A stretch of 64,000 nt of DNA from Pannonibacter tanglangensis (GCF_009915685.1 NZ_JAABLP010000002.1); one strand, 5' to 3'; shown: positions 23,807-31,767, numbered from the stretch's first letter. Notes: generated by a model from the letters alone, not told the origin. Program-made: numbers and translations.

Positions 23807-25318
23807 GTGAGTGAGCAGGCAGTCCGCCTGGCTGGCCTATGCAAGGCATTTGGCCGGAACCAGGTGTTGCGCGGCGTTGATCTGGACCTGTCCGCCGGGC
23901 AGGTGACCGTTCTGATGGGAGCGAACGGGGCCGGAAAATCGACGCTCGTGAAGATCTTGTGCGGGGTGCATGCGGCCGACAGCGGCAGCGTGACCCTGGC
24001 TGGCCAGCCCTTCAAGCCTGCGACGCCGTCCGAGGCGCTCAGGGCCGGCATTGTCACGGTCCATCAGAACATCAATGACGGCGTCGTGCCGGATCTGGAT
24101 GTGGCCTCCAACCTGCTGCTGGACGGTCTGGCCAGCGGTGGCGGTGTCTTCCTGAATGGCCGCAAGATGCGGGCCCGGGCGCGCGAGATCGCGGCAGCCG
24201 TCGGTCTCACCATTGACGTCAGCCGTCCGGTTGCCGGCCTGTCACTGGCGGACCGGCAGCTGGTCTCCATCGCCCGCGCCATGGCACATCAGCCGCGCCT
24301 TCTGATCCTGGACGAGCCGACCTCTTCGCTGTCCGCCGCCGAGGCCTCGCGGCTGTTCGATCTCATCGACAGCCTGCGCGCCCGGGGCGTCGCCATTCTC
24401 TACATCTCGCACCGCATGTCCGACATTCGCCGTCTTGCCGACCGGATCGTGTCGATGCGCGATGGCCGCATTTCCGGTGTCTTTGAAGGCCCGGAACTCG
24501 ACTATTCCGGCGCCGTGCGGGCAATGCTCGGTCACGAGATCACCGAGGTCGACATCACCATCCCTCAGCCCGGTCTGCCCGTGCTCGAGGTGCGCGATCT
24601 GGTGCTGCGGCCGGGGGCGCGGCCGTTCTCCCTGACCTGCCATGCCAATGAGGTCGTGGCGATCACGGGTCTGGTCGGCGCCGGAAAATCGGAGTTTGCC
24701 TCCGTCCTGTTCGGCACCGGGGAGGCCGTCTCGGGCGAGGTCCGGCTGGATGGCAAGCTGCATCGCCCGGCAAGTCCTCGCGCAGCGATTGATGCCGGCG
24801 TGTTCCTGTCGCCCAAGGACCGGCCGGTCAATGCGGTCGTTGCCGACTTCGACATCCTGCGCAACCTGACGCTGCCGTTCCTGAAGCGCCACAGCACGGC
24901 CCAGTTCGTGCGCGGCGCGTCGGAGCTCGCCACGACCCGGCGGATGATTTCCGAGATGGGCGTCGTCTGCCAGTCGCCCACCGACGGCATCGGCACCCTG
25001 TCGGGCGGCAACCAGCAGAAGGTGATGGTTGCCCGCTGGATGGCCGAGGCCTCGCGGCTTCTGTTGCTCGATGAACCGTTCCAGGGCGTCGACATCCAGG
25101 CAAGGCGCGACATCGGCCACAAGATCCGCGAAACCGCCGCCACCCGCGCCACCATCGTCTTCGTCGCCGAACTGGACGAGGCGCTGGAGATTGCCGACCG
25201 GGTGCTGGTGATGAGCGAACATTCCATCGTTGGCGAGCACCGCAACGAAAACATCGACGTCTCCGCGATCATGGCCCAGGTGGTCGATGCATCGCTTCCG
25301 AGCGCAGCAGGACAGTAA
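23807..25318 (+). CDS. sugar-type ABC importer ATPase (RbsA-like, two nucleotide-binding domains)
   Basis: The 503-aa protein has two ATPase domains. The first has GANGAGKST, ILDEPTSSLSAAE and SHRMSD. The second has the degenerate GLVGAGKSE, signature LSGGNQQKVMVARW and LLLDEPFQGVD. This is the RbsA/XylG layout used for pentose import. The GTG start at 23807 follows GGAGGAGAT. It is divergent from mtnK, with one operator-like dyad between them, so the cargo is probably methylthioribose or 5-deoxyribose. The permease starts 1 nt after its stop. Confidence 0.9.
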   Translation: MSEQAVRLAGLCKAFGRNQVLRGVDLDLSAGQVTVLMGANGAGKSTLVKILCGVHAADSGSVTLAGQPFKPATPSEALRAGIVTVHQNINDGVVPDLDVASNLLLDGLASGGGVFLNGRKMRARAREIAAAVGLTIDVSRPVAGLSLADRQLVSIARAMAHQPRLLILDEPTSSLSAAEASRLFDLIDSLRARGVAILYISHRMSDIRRLADRIVSMRDGRISGVFEGPELDYSGAVRAMLGHEITEVDITIPQPGLPVLEVRDLVLRPGARPFSLTCHANEVVAITGLVGAGKSEFASVLFGTGEAVSGEVRLDGKLHRPASPRAAIDAGVFLSPKDRPVNAVVADFDILRNLTLPFLKRHSTAQFVRGASELATTRRMISEMGVVCQSPTDGIGTLSGGNQQKVMVARWMAEASRLLLLDEPFQGVDIQARRDIGHKIRETAATRATIVFVAELDEALEIADRVLVMSEHSIVGEHRNENIDVSAIMAQVVDASLPSAAGQ

Positions 25319-25319
25319 G

Positions 25320-26339
25320 ATGCAGAGTGGTTCCCCGAACGCGATCGATCTGGCCATCAAATATGGCTTCCTGGTGCTGATGGCCGGGCTGATCGTCTTC
25401 TTCGGCGTCATGGCGGACGGCTTCCTGTCGCCGCACAGCGCCGTCTTCATCCTGCAGTCGGTGGCGATCACGGGCATCCTGGCGCTGGGCGTCACCGCCA
25501 CGCTGGTCGTCGGCGGCTTCGACCTGTCGATCGGCGCGGTCGCGACCTCCGCCCTGATGCTGTCGTCCTACGCCATGGTCGTCTGGCAGCTGGATGCCGT
25601 GTCCGCCGTGGCGCTCTGCCTCGCCATGGGCCTGCTCGTCGGCCTCGTGAACGGCCTTCTCATCGTCAAGATGAAGGTGCCGGACCTGCTGGCGACGCTC
25701 GGCATGATGTTCCTGCTCGTTGGCCTGCAGCGTATCCCGACCGAAGGCCGTTCCATCTCCACCGGCATGACCCTGCCGGACGGCTCCACGGCCAGTGGCG
25801 TCTTCTCGGAAGGCTTCCTGATGCTCGGCCGGCACCGGCTGGATTTCATCCTGCCCAATCTCGTGCCGCTGTCGGTGGTGTTCCTCGTGCTCATCGCCAT
25901 CGGCGTCTGGGTGTTCCTGGAACTGACCCGTCACGGCCGGCTGATGTATGCCATCGGCTCGAACGCCAAGGCCGCCGGTCTCGCCGGGGCCAATGTCAAC
26001 GGCTACAAGGTGGCCGCCTACATGATCTCCGGCACGCTCGCCTCCTTCGGCGGCGTCCTGCTGGCGGCCCGTCTCGGGCGTGGTGACGTGGCCTCGGGCA
26101 ACAACCTGCTGCTCGATTCCGTCGCGGCCGCCCTCATCGGCTTTGCCGTGCTCGGCGCCTCCAAGCCGAATGCCTTCGGCACCGCCATCGGCGCGCTCTT
26201 TGTCGGCATCCTCTTGCAGGGCCTGACGATGATGAATGCGCCCTATTACACCCAGGACTTCATCAAGGGCGGCGTGCTCGTCATTGCCCTTGTCTTCACT
26301 TTCGCGCTGTCCGGCCGAGGGGGACGGGCACGCGGCTGA
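25320..26339 (+). CDS. sugar-type ABC importer permease (RbsC-like)
   Basis: The 339-aa membrane protein has about nine to ten helices and the RbsC pattern: VGGFDLSIGAVA near residue 60, GLVNGLLIVKMKVPDLLATLGM, and YAIGSNAKAAGLAGANVNGYKVAAYMISG. It forms the channel for the ATPase at 23807 and the binding protein at 26372. The ATG at 25320 is set by the 1-nt spacing to the ATPase stop. The longer ORF reading back to 25230 overlaps the ATPase gene and is not used. Confidence 0.9.
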   Translation: MQSGSPNAIDLAIKYGFLVLMAGLIVFFGVMADGFLSPHSAVFILQSVAITGILALGVTATLVVGGFDLSIGAVATSALMLSSYAMVVWQLDAVSAVALCLAMGLLVGLVNGLLIVKMKVPDLLATLGMMFLLVGLQRIPTEGRSISTGMTLPDGSTASGVFSEGFLMLGRHRLDFILPNLVPLSVVFLVLIAIGVWVFLELTRHGRLMYAIGSNAKAAGLAGANVNGYKVAAYMISGTLASFGGVLLAARLGRGDVASGNNLLLDSVAAALIGFAVLGASKPNAFGTAIGALFVGILLQGLTMMNAPYYTQDFIKGGVLVIALVFTFALSGRGGRARG

Positions 26340-26371
26340 TGCGAACCACATAAACAGCAACGGGAGGAATC

Positions 26372-27409
26372 ATGATTACCAGACGTCTCTTCACGGCCCT
26401 TGCCGCCACGGCGGCGATGGTCCCGGGTCTCGCCTTTGCCGCCGAGATGCCGAAGCCTTTCGACAAGCCGGCCGAGGTCAAGATCGCGCTGGTGCGCTAT
26501 CTCTCCACCGGCGACTTCTTCCAGGCCTATCTGTCCGGCGTCGAGAAGCAGGCTGCCGCGCTCGGCGTAGACCTGCGCGTCTTCGACAGCCGCCAGGATG
26601 CCGCGCTGCAGGCCGACATGGTCGATCAGGCGATTGCCCTCGGCGTTGACGGCATCATCATCCAGCACGGCCTCACCGAATCCATGCAGGCCGCCGCACA
26701 GCGCGCGGTCGATGCCGGCATCAAGGTTGTCGCCTTCGATGTGAATGTCGAGAACCCGAAGATCCCGCAGATCGAGCAGTCCGACCGTGACCTCGCCCGC
26801 CTCGCCCTGGAGCAGGCAATTGCCGACAACGGCACGACCTGGACCGCGGGCTACGTCTATGTCCCGGGCATCGCCCCGCTCGACCGCCGCGACGAGACCT
26901 GGAAGGCCGTCAAGGCTGCCAATCCGGGCATCAAGCAGGTGGCCGAATTCGGCACGCTCGACAACCCGATTGCCAACTCGGTCGCCAACCAGGCCCGTTC
27001 GGTGCTGTCGGCCAACCCGAACATCACCGTGGTCTTCGCCCCTTACGACGAATTTGCCAAGGGCGTGAAGATCGCCGTCGATGAGGCCGGCATGTCCGGT
27101 CAGGTCTCGATCTACTCGGCGGACGTGTCCACCTCGGACATCGCCGCCATGCGCGAGGCCGGCTCTGCCTGGAAGGCCACTGCCGCCACCAACCCGGCCG
27201 TCGTGGGCGAGGTCTCCGTCCGCGCGCTCGCACAGCTTCTGGCCGGTGAAGATCCGGGCCGCAGCGTCATCGTGCCGCCGACGCTCATCACCCAGAAGAT
27301 GCTGAACGAACTCGACATCAAGAACATGGAAGAACTCGGCCAGAAAATGCCCGCCTTCGCCCATGCCGACGTCGCCGTCCCGGCCTGGATGCCCCTGCCG
27401 AAGCGCTGA
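26372..27409 (+). CDS. sugar-type ABC importer periplasmic binding protein (RbsB-like)
   Basis: The 345-aa protein has a signal peptide (residues 1-23, cleavage after LAFA) and an RbsB-type two-lobe fold: VKIALVRYLSTGDFFQAYLSGVEKQ, then DQAIALGVDGIIIQHG and a hinge region. The ATG follows GGGAGGAATC. It is last in its operon, ending in a clear terminator, while binding proteins usually come first. The expected ligand, from mtnK/mtnA next door, is methylthioribose or 5-deoxyribose. Confidence 0.9.
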   Translation: MITRRLFTALAATAAMVPGLAFAAEMPKPFDKPAEVKIALVRYLSTGDFFQAYLSGVEKQAAALGVDLRVFDSRQDAALQADMVDQAIALGVDGIIIQHGLTESMQAAAQRAVDAGIKVVAFDVNVENPKIPQIEQSDRDLARLALEQAIADNGTTWTAGYVYVPGIAPLDRRDETWKAVKAANPGIKQVAEFGTLDNPIANSVANQARSVLSANPNITVVFAPYDEFAKGVKIAVDEAGMSGQVSIYSADVSTSDIAAMREAGSAWKATAATNPAVVGEVSVRALAQLLAGEDPGRSVIVPPTLITQKMLNELDIKNMEELGQKMPAFAHADVAVPAWMPLPKR

Positions 27410-27434
27410 GTGTTCGTTAGACGGGTAAACAATA

Positions 27435-27464
27435 AGCCGGAGCGGGCAACTGCTCCGGCTTTTT
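27435..27464 (+). terminator. rho-independent terminator after the mtn-linked ABC operon
   Basis: AGCCGGAGC (27435-27443), loop GGGCAACT, GCTCCGGCT (27452-27460), then TTTT. It lies 26 bp past the binding-protein stop. Confidence 0.85.
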
Positions 27465-27480
27465 GCTGCCCTCGCTGTGC

Positions 27481-27692
27481 CGTCATCCCGGCCCAGCTGA
27501 GCGTCAGCGAAGCGCCGAGCCGGGGCCTGTCCCGGACTGGATCCGGGATCCAGACATCAGCCGCGCGCAGCGCGACAGAACCACCCTGTGCGTGGGGCTG
27601 GTGTTGATCTGCTTCCGGGCTCGCTTCCGCTCGCAAAGATGCGCTGGATTCCGGATCTGCGGTGCGCTTCGCTCCCCTTGTCCGGAATGACG
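27481..27692. repeat. intergenic palindromic repeat element B
   Basis: The ends are CGTCATCCCGG (27481-27491) and CCGGAATGACG (27682-27692), an 11-bp inverted repeat with one mismatch. Inside is CAGCGAAGCGCCGAGCCGGG, shared exactly with element C, preceded here by an extra TGAGCGTCAG. It fills most of the gap between the convergent binding-protein and HTH genes. Confidence 0.75.
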
Positions 27693-27728
27693 GCGTGACT
27701 GGAAATTTGCGATCTCCCCAAACACACG

Positions 27729-27755
27729 AAAGCCGGAATGGTCACCCACCCCGGC
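27729..27755 (-). terminator. weak terminator-like hairpin after the HTH gene
   Basis: On the - strand GCCGG and CCGGC pair across a 14-nt loop, followed by TTT. The stem is only 5 bp. Confidence 0.35.
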
Positions 27756-27783
27756 CCCGCATGACGGTTTGTGCCATGTGCGA

Positions 27784-28236
27784 TCAGGCGGCCGACAGCC
27801 AGACGTCACGCGCATGCTGCAGCTCCAGCGGCTCGTCAGGGCCGGTGTTTCCTCCGGCAAGCTGGTCCAGGAATTCCCCCACGCTCTCGTCAGCGAACAG
27901 ACGGGCGAGGACCAGGACGCGCAGGAGCCTGTCAGCCGGCTGGTTGGCGACCGGAACTGTCCGCCCCTTCACTTCCCAGTTGCGAATGTTCTGCTCGGTC
28001 GAACCCAGCGAGAGGGCGAGGGCTGGCTGGGACATGTCGAGACATGTCCGAAGGAACCGAAACTCGGCGCCCGTCAGCGGGCGGGGCATGGAGATCAGGC
28101 GCCGGGCGATCGCGCGATGCAGACCGTGAATGTCCTCGATGTGCACCAGCTCGCCGTAGTCGGGATCTTGCTCGATCCGATAGCCGTTCACCAGAACGAT
28201 GTTGTCGAGCCCGCTGGCCTTGTAATGATAGCTCAT
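27784..28236 (-). CDS. HTH transcriptional regulator, antitoxin-like
   Basis: The 150-aa protein has an Xre/MqsA-like helix-turn-helix at about residues 54-90 (LTGAEFRFLRTCLDMSQPALALSLGSTEQNIRNWEVKGR). An N-terminal part starting MSYHYKASGLDNIVLVNGYRI could bind a partner. It lies 29 bp downstream of a small frame that resembles DUF4258 toxins, the usual order for this pair. The ATG follows GGAG at good spacing. I infer the antitoxin/repressor of a two-gene module, but no toxin activity can be read from sequence. Confidence 0.75.
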   Translation of the reverse strand: MSYHYKASGLDNIVLVNGYRIEQDPDYGELVHIEDIHGLHRAIARRLISMPRPLTGAEFRFLRTCLDMSQPALALSLGSTEQNIRNWEVKGRTVPVANQPADRLLRVLVLARLFADESVGEFLDQLAGGNTGPDEPLELQHARDVWLSAA

Positions 28237-28265
28237 TGCCTGCGCTCCGCAGTCCAGGGTCGCAC

Positions 28266-28592
28266 TCAGTAGGCGGTGATCACGACGACGTCCCGCTCGA
28301 CATCGAGCGCGACGGCCAGGGTCAACTCTTCACCCCGTCGGTGTCGGGCCATGTCAAACCTGAAATGACCTTTGTCCGAGAGCCAGGGATCAGTCACCAC
28401 ATCTCCCTTGATCAGGCATGCGAGCATCTGGGATGTCGAGATGTTTCGCTCGACGCCCCGCTCTAAAACATGCCGCGTAAAGGAAACATGCCCTGCCTCG
28501 GCAAGCCGTCTGGTCTCGTTCTTGGCCTGCTGCCGCGACAGGCGTCGCGGCAGGGTTGTACCGGAGGCTGGTAACGTAACCTTAACATGAAT
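28266..28592 (-). CDS. DUF4258-like small protein, toxin-like, without a normal start codon
   Basis: An open frame of up to 109 codons reads on the - strand from the TAG at 28596-28598 to the TGA at 28266-28268. It encodes GHVSFTRHVLERGVERNIST, later DKGHFRFDMARHRRGEELTL and an end in DVVVITAY. This is typical of DUF4258/RelE-like small proteins: a His plus basic N-terminal helix, then beta strands. No ATG, GTG or TTG exists before the middle of the frame, and ATT (28590-28592) or CTG would be needed. It may use a rare start or be a decayed gene. An ATG two bases away is out of frame. Confidence 0.5.
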   Translation of the reverse strand: MHVKVTLPASGTTLPRRLSRQQAKNETRRLAEAGHVSFTRHVLERGVERNISTSQMLACLIKGDVVTDPWLSDKGHFRFDMARHRRGEELTLAVALDVERDVVVITAY

Positions 28593-28594
28593 AA

Positions 28595-28611
28595 CCTATA
28601 AAAAATATAGG
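28595..28611. promoter_or_regulatory. 17-bp palindrome upstream of the toxin-like gene
   Basis: CCTATA-AAAAA-TATAGG is a perfect 6-bp inverted repeat with a 5-bp centre. It lies just before the toxin-like frame, where autoregulatory operators of toxin-antitoxin modules sit, and 18 bp past the end of the RuBisCO-like gene. Confidence 0.5.
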
Positions 28612-28628
28612 TCATTCTGCGGCCGGGT

Positions 28629-29756
28629 TCAACCGTTTTCCCGCTCGACCTCGTCCAGCGCCTGGCGCATGGCGGTGATGCCGGTGCCGATGTCGTCGCC
28701 GAGGCGCAGGAGGCTGCCGCCGAGGAGATAGACCACGTCGCTGCCGTACATCCGGGCCATGTCACCGGCCCGCTCCACGCTCATGCCGCCGCCGGGGCTC
28801 GGCAGCATGGCCCGGCCGGGGCCGGATGTGGAGCGGCAGGCATCGGCGATCGACTGGCATTCGGCCACGGTGAAGCCGAAACGGCCGCCGACATTGGGGA
28901 ACACGGAAATGTCCGAGCCGGCGATGCGCTGCAGCGTGCCGAACATCATGGCATGGGTGAAGCCGGTGTCGGGCGACAGGACATAAGGTCCGAGGAAGCT
29001 GGGATGCGTCATCACCGGCATGGCGAGCCGCTCGTCGGCGGCAATCCGGGCAACGATGCCGAAGCCGAGCAGGCCCGGCATGATCAGGATGCCGTCGGCG
29101 CCGGCGTCCCGGGCAAAGCGGACATTGGCGTCCATGTCCTGCGGGTCGCCGGGAAGCGAGGGGAAATAGAGCGCCCTGCGGCCGGTCTCCCGTTCTGCCC
29201 GCGCCAGGGCGGCAGCGGTCTTCTCGACGCGTTCGCGGAAGGGCGCCATCGGCTGGTTCATGATGCCGTGGTCTTCCTTGACGATGTCGGCCCCGCCCTT
29301 GGCGCAGAGATAGGCGATGCGGGCCAGCGCGTCGGCCCCGAGGCCCTGCGGCTTCAGCACGGGGGCGATCAGGCCGCCCGTCGGTCGCCCGGCGAGCCGG
29401 CGGATGCCCTCGATGCCGAAGCGCGGCCCGGGATGGCGGGCCTGCATCGTTGCGCCAAGCGCAATGTCGATCACCTTCAGCCCGCGCTGGATGGAGGAAT
29501 TGCCGAAGATCACGTTGAAGAACTGGGCGATCTCGAAACCGGCGCTGTCCGGGCTGTAGCTGATCACGGCCCGGAAGGTCGTCTCGCTCTCGCGTCCGAC
29601 TTCCTCGATGCGACCGATGATCTCGTCGGCAATGTAGCCGTCGGGCACCACATCGCGGGGCACCTCGACGGTCTGTTCCAGGGCGATCTCGGCCGCGCGC
29701 TGGCGCGCCTCGGCCTCGGTCGCGGCGAAGATGCGGTAGGTGACGGCAAAGCGCAT
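28629..29756 (-). CDS. RuBisCO-like protein (form IV)
   Basis: The 375-aa protein has the RuBisCO large-chain fold motifs but altered active-site residues. LKPQGLG (Lys135) matches the first catalytic Lys, but the second is Gln137. GGADIVKEDHG keeps the carbamylated Lys (Lys160) and Asp162, but the metal Glu is His163. His251 is in MTHPSFLG and the phosphate loop LLGGS is near residue 344. It cannot be a CO2-fixing enzyme. Known form IV relatives isomerise methylthioribulose-1-phosphate or related keto-phosphates, or act on 3-oxo-isoapionate-4-phosphate. It overlaps the transketolase gene by 1 nt (TGATG) and its operon shares an operator-like dyad with mtnK, favouring a role on the MtnA product. 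Confidence 0.9.
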   Translation of the reverse strand: MRFAVTYRIFAATEAEARQRAAEIALEQTVEVPRDVVPDGYIADEIIGRIEEVGRESETTFRAVISYSPDSAGFEIAQFFNVIFGNSSIQRGLKVIDIALGATMQARHPGPRFGIEGIRRLAGRPTGGLIAPVLKPQGLGADALARIAYLCAKGGADIVKEDHGIMNQPMAPFRERVEKTAAALARAERETGRRALYFPSLPGDPQDMDANVRFARDAGADGILIMPGLLGFGIVARIAADERLAMPVMTHPSFLGPYVLSPDTGFTHAMMFGTLQRIAGSDISVFPNVGGRFGFTVAECQSIADACRSTSGPGRAMLPSPGGGMSVERAGDMARMYGSDVVYLLGGSLLRLGDDIGTGITAMRQALDEVERENG

Positions 29757-30757
29757 CACAGCGCCTCCGCCTTGACGGCCGAATGCACGGCGTCGACGCG
29801 CACGCTGTCGAGGGCGTCCTCGTCGATGCCTGTCTGCTGGCCGGTCAGGTCCTCGATGGCCTTGACCAGGGCCATGGCGTCGAGACCGTAGTAGCGCATC
29901 AGATAGGGCTTGGAGCCGCCATGGGCATAGGTGTCCTTGAGACCCAGCCGGATCAGGCGGCGGCCCATGCCCGCCTCTGCCATGGCTTCCGCCGTCATCG
30001 AGCCGATGCCGCCGGCAATCAGGTGGTTTTCCAGCGTGATCACGCCATAACGGACGCTGGCGGCGTGGTCGAGGATCGCCCTGGCATCGAACGGCTTCAG
30101 CGTGTTGAGATGCAGGTGGCGGACGGAGACGCCGACCTTGGCCAGCGCCCCACCGGCGCGCATCGCCTCTTCCGTGGTGATGCCGGCGGTGATCACCAGC
30201 ACGTCGCTGCCCTCGGACAGGACGCGCAGCTCGCCGACCTTCATCGGATCCTTGAACAGGCGCGGCACCGAACCGCGCAGCACGCGGGCATAGACCGGGC
30301 CGTCGATGCTGTCGGCGGCCTCGACAATGCCTTCAACCTCGGTCGCATCGCCGGTTTCAAGCACGGTCATGTTCGGGATGGTGCGCATCACCGAGATGTC
30401 CTCGATGGCCTGGTGCGTCATGCCGCCCGGCGTGGTGATGCCCGGCAGGAAGCCCATCAGGCGCACCTTGCGGCGCGGATAGGCGATGGATGCCATCAGC
30501 TGGTCATAGGGACGGCGGTAGAGAAACACGCCGAACGTATGGATGAAGGGCCGGAAGCCGGCGAGGCCAAGGCCACCGGCGAAGGACAGCATGTTCTGCT
30601 CGGCCATGCCCATGGACAGGAACTGCCCGGGATGCCGGTCACGGAAGCCGTCGATCTCGCAGCTCGAGGTCAGGTCGGCGGAGAGGCACAGCACCTCCGG
30701 GTTCTTGACCGCGTAGCTCTCGAAGGCGGCCGCGTAGGGGCGGTTGACCATTTCCAT
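29756..30757 (-). CDS. transketolase, C-terminal subunit
   Basis: The 333-aa protein covers the pyrimidine-binding and C-terminal domains of a split transketolase. It has the conserved Glu in FLSMGMAEQNMLSFAGGLGLAGFRPFIHTF, and the phosphate-handling region GGMTHQAIEDISVMRTIPNM. The ATG at 30757 is 1 nt after the stop of the N-terminal subunit, with GGGGGAA in front. The longer ORF start at 30805 lies inside the other gene. With 30759-31688 it forms one ThDP enzyme. Split transketolases like this also occur as the apulose-4-phosphate transketolase of apiose catabolism, so the substrate need not be a normal pentose phosphate. Confidence 0.9.
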   Translation of the reverse strand: MEMVNRPYAAAFESYAVKNPEVLCLSADLTSSCEIDGFRDRHPGQFLSMGMAEQNMLSFAGGLGLAGFRPFIHTFGVFLYRRPYDQLMASIAYPRRKVRLMGFLPGITTPGGMTHQAIEDISVMRTIPNMTVLETGDATEVEGIVEAADSIDGPVYARVLRGSVPRLFKDPMKVGELRVLSEGSDVLVITAGITTEEAMRAGGALAKVGVSVRHLHLNTLKPFDARAILDHAASVRYGVITLENHLIAGGIGSMTAEAMAEAGMGRRLIRLGLKDTYAHGGSKPYLMRYYGLDAMALVKAIEDLTGQQTGIDEDALDSVRVDAVHSAVKAEAL

Positions 30758-30758
30758 C

Positions 30759-31688
30759 TCAGTGTTCCCCCAGCTTGATCGGCTCGATGCCCAGTTCGGC
30801 GGCAATCGCGATGTTCATCTCCGCGCGCTCGGCGTCCGACTTGAAGCGGACGTAGTGCAGGCGCGGGAAGCGGCGCATCAGGAACTCCATGCCCTTGGTG
30901 GGCGAGGAGTTGGCCAGGATAATCAGCGGCTGGCCTTCATGCGGGGTTGCCTTGGCCTGGCGCATGGCGGTGAGGTCATGGGCGTCGATCTCGGCCACGA
31001 CCGCGCCGAAGTTGCGCAGCTTGGTGGCGATGTCGCCGACGGTCATGACGCTGTCCATGGCGCCGTCGCACTGCTGCCGGTTCACGTCCATGATCGCCCA
31101 GAGATTGTCGATGCCATGGTGGGCGGCCGCCTGCACGGCTTCCCAGGTCTGGCCTTCCTGCACTTCGCCGTCTGACATGAAGACGCAGACCTCGCCGCTT
31201 TCACCGCGGCGCTTGCGGCCCCAGGCAAGGCCCGCACCGGTCGACAGGCCGATGCCCAGCGTGCCGTTGTGCACCTCCATGCCGGGGCTGTGCTCGGCGC
31301 CGATCATCTCGACCGAGGAGCCGTCCTGGTTGAACATCTCGAGGCCCTCGGGGGCCATGCGACCGACCTCGATCAGCGTGGCATAGGCAACCAGCGCGTA
31401 ATGCGCCGGGGCGATGAACAGCCGGTCATACTGCGGCTCGAACGGACCGTTGTAGCCCGCGCCCGTCACGTAGGTCGTGTTCTCGGCCGAAGGGACGCCG
31501 CCGAACGGCGGCGGGATCATCGGCAGGGTCGGATCGCCGAGCTTCAGCGCCTCGTTGTAGAGGAAGGCCAGCTGTTCAGCAGCAGAGCAAGCCTGGCTCA
31601 GGTAGCCGCCATTGTTGCGCATGCAATGCTCGAACACCCGCCTGCGGATGCCGAGCGCGATCTCCTCGGTCGTCTTGACGTTCTTCAC
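30759..31688 (-). CDS. transketolase, N-terminal (ThDP-binding) subunit
   Basis: The 309-aa protein holds the ThDP-diphosphate-binding domain: LFIAPAHYALVAYATLIEVG, a Gly-rich HNGTLGIGLSTGAGLAWGRK, and the metal/ThDP motif MSDGEVQEGQTWEAVQAAAHHG ending near DVNRQQCDG. It ends with a normal C-terminus, so this is a true split enzyme and not a frameshift. The start is a GTG at 31688 with GGAG 7 nt before it. It is the first gene of the operon with 29756-30757 and the RuBisCO-like protein. Confidence 0.9.
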   Translation of the reverse strand: MKNVKTTEEIALGIRRRVFEHCMRNNGGYLSQACSAAEQLAFLYNEALKLGDPTLPMIPPPFGGVPSAENTTYVTGAGYNGPFEPQYDRLFIAPAHYALVAYATLIEVGRMAPEGLEMFNQDGSSVEMIGAEHSPGMEVHNGTLGIGLSTGAGLAWGRKRRGESGEVCVFMSDGEVQEGQTWEAVQAAAHHGIDNLWAIMDVNRQQCDGAMDSVMTVGDIATKLRNFGAVVAEIDAHDLTAMRQAKATPHEGQPLIILANSSPTKGMEFLMRRFPRLHYVRFKSDAERAEMNIAIAAELGIEPIKLGEH

Positions 31689-31749
31689 AGCCGTCTCCGT
31701 CCCCTCTGGAAGTTGGTTCCCCGAGGTTATGCCGGGTCAATGACACAAT

Positions 31750-31767
31750 TGTCAAATGCATTTGACT
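31750..31767. promoter_or_regulatory. operator-like inverted repeat before the transketolase / RuBisCO-like operon
   Basis: TGTCAA-ATGCAT-TTGACT matches the dyad in the mtnK/ABC promoter at 11 of 12 arm positions. Its core GTCAAATGCATTTGAC is a perfect 16-bp palindrome. On the - strand TTGACA (31755-31750) could be the -35 box, with CATAAC 18 bp on, so a bound repressor would block RNA polymerase. Confidence 0.65.

Noticed and set aside
28629..29756. True carbon-fixing RuBisCO
   Set aside because: A catalytic Lys and a metal Glu are replaced, and there is no small subunit or phosphoribulokinase gene in view.
29756..31688. Frameshifted single transketolase gene
   Set aside because: Both parts have complete termini, a proper stop, a ribosome-binding site and the domain boundary seen in natural split transketolases.
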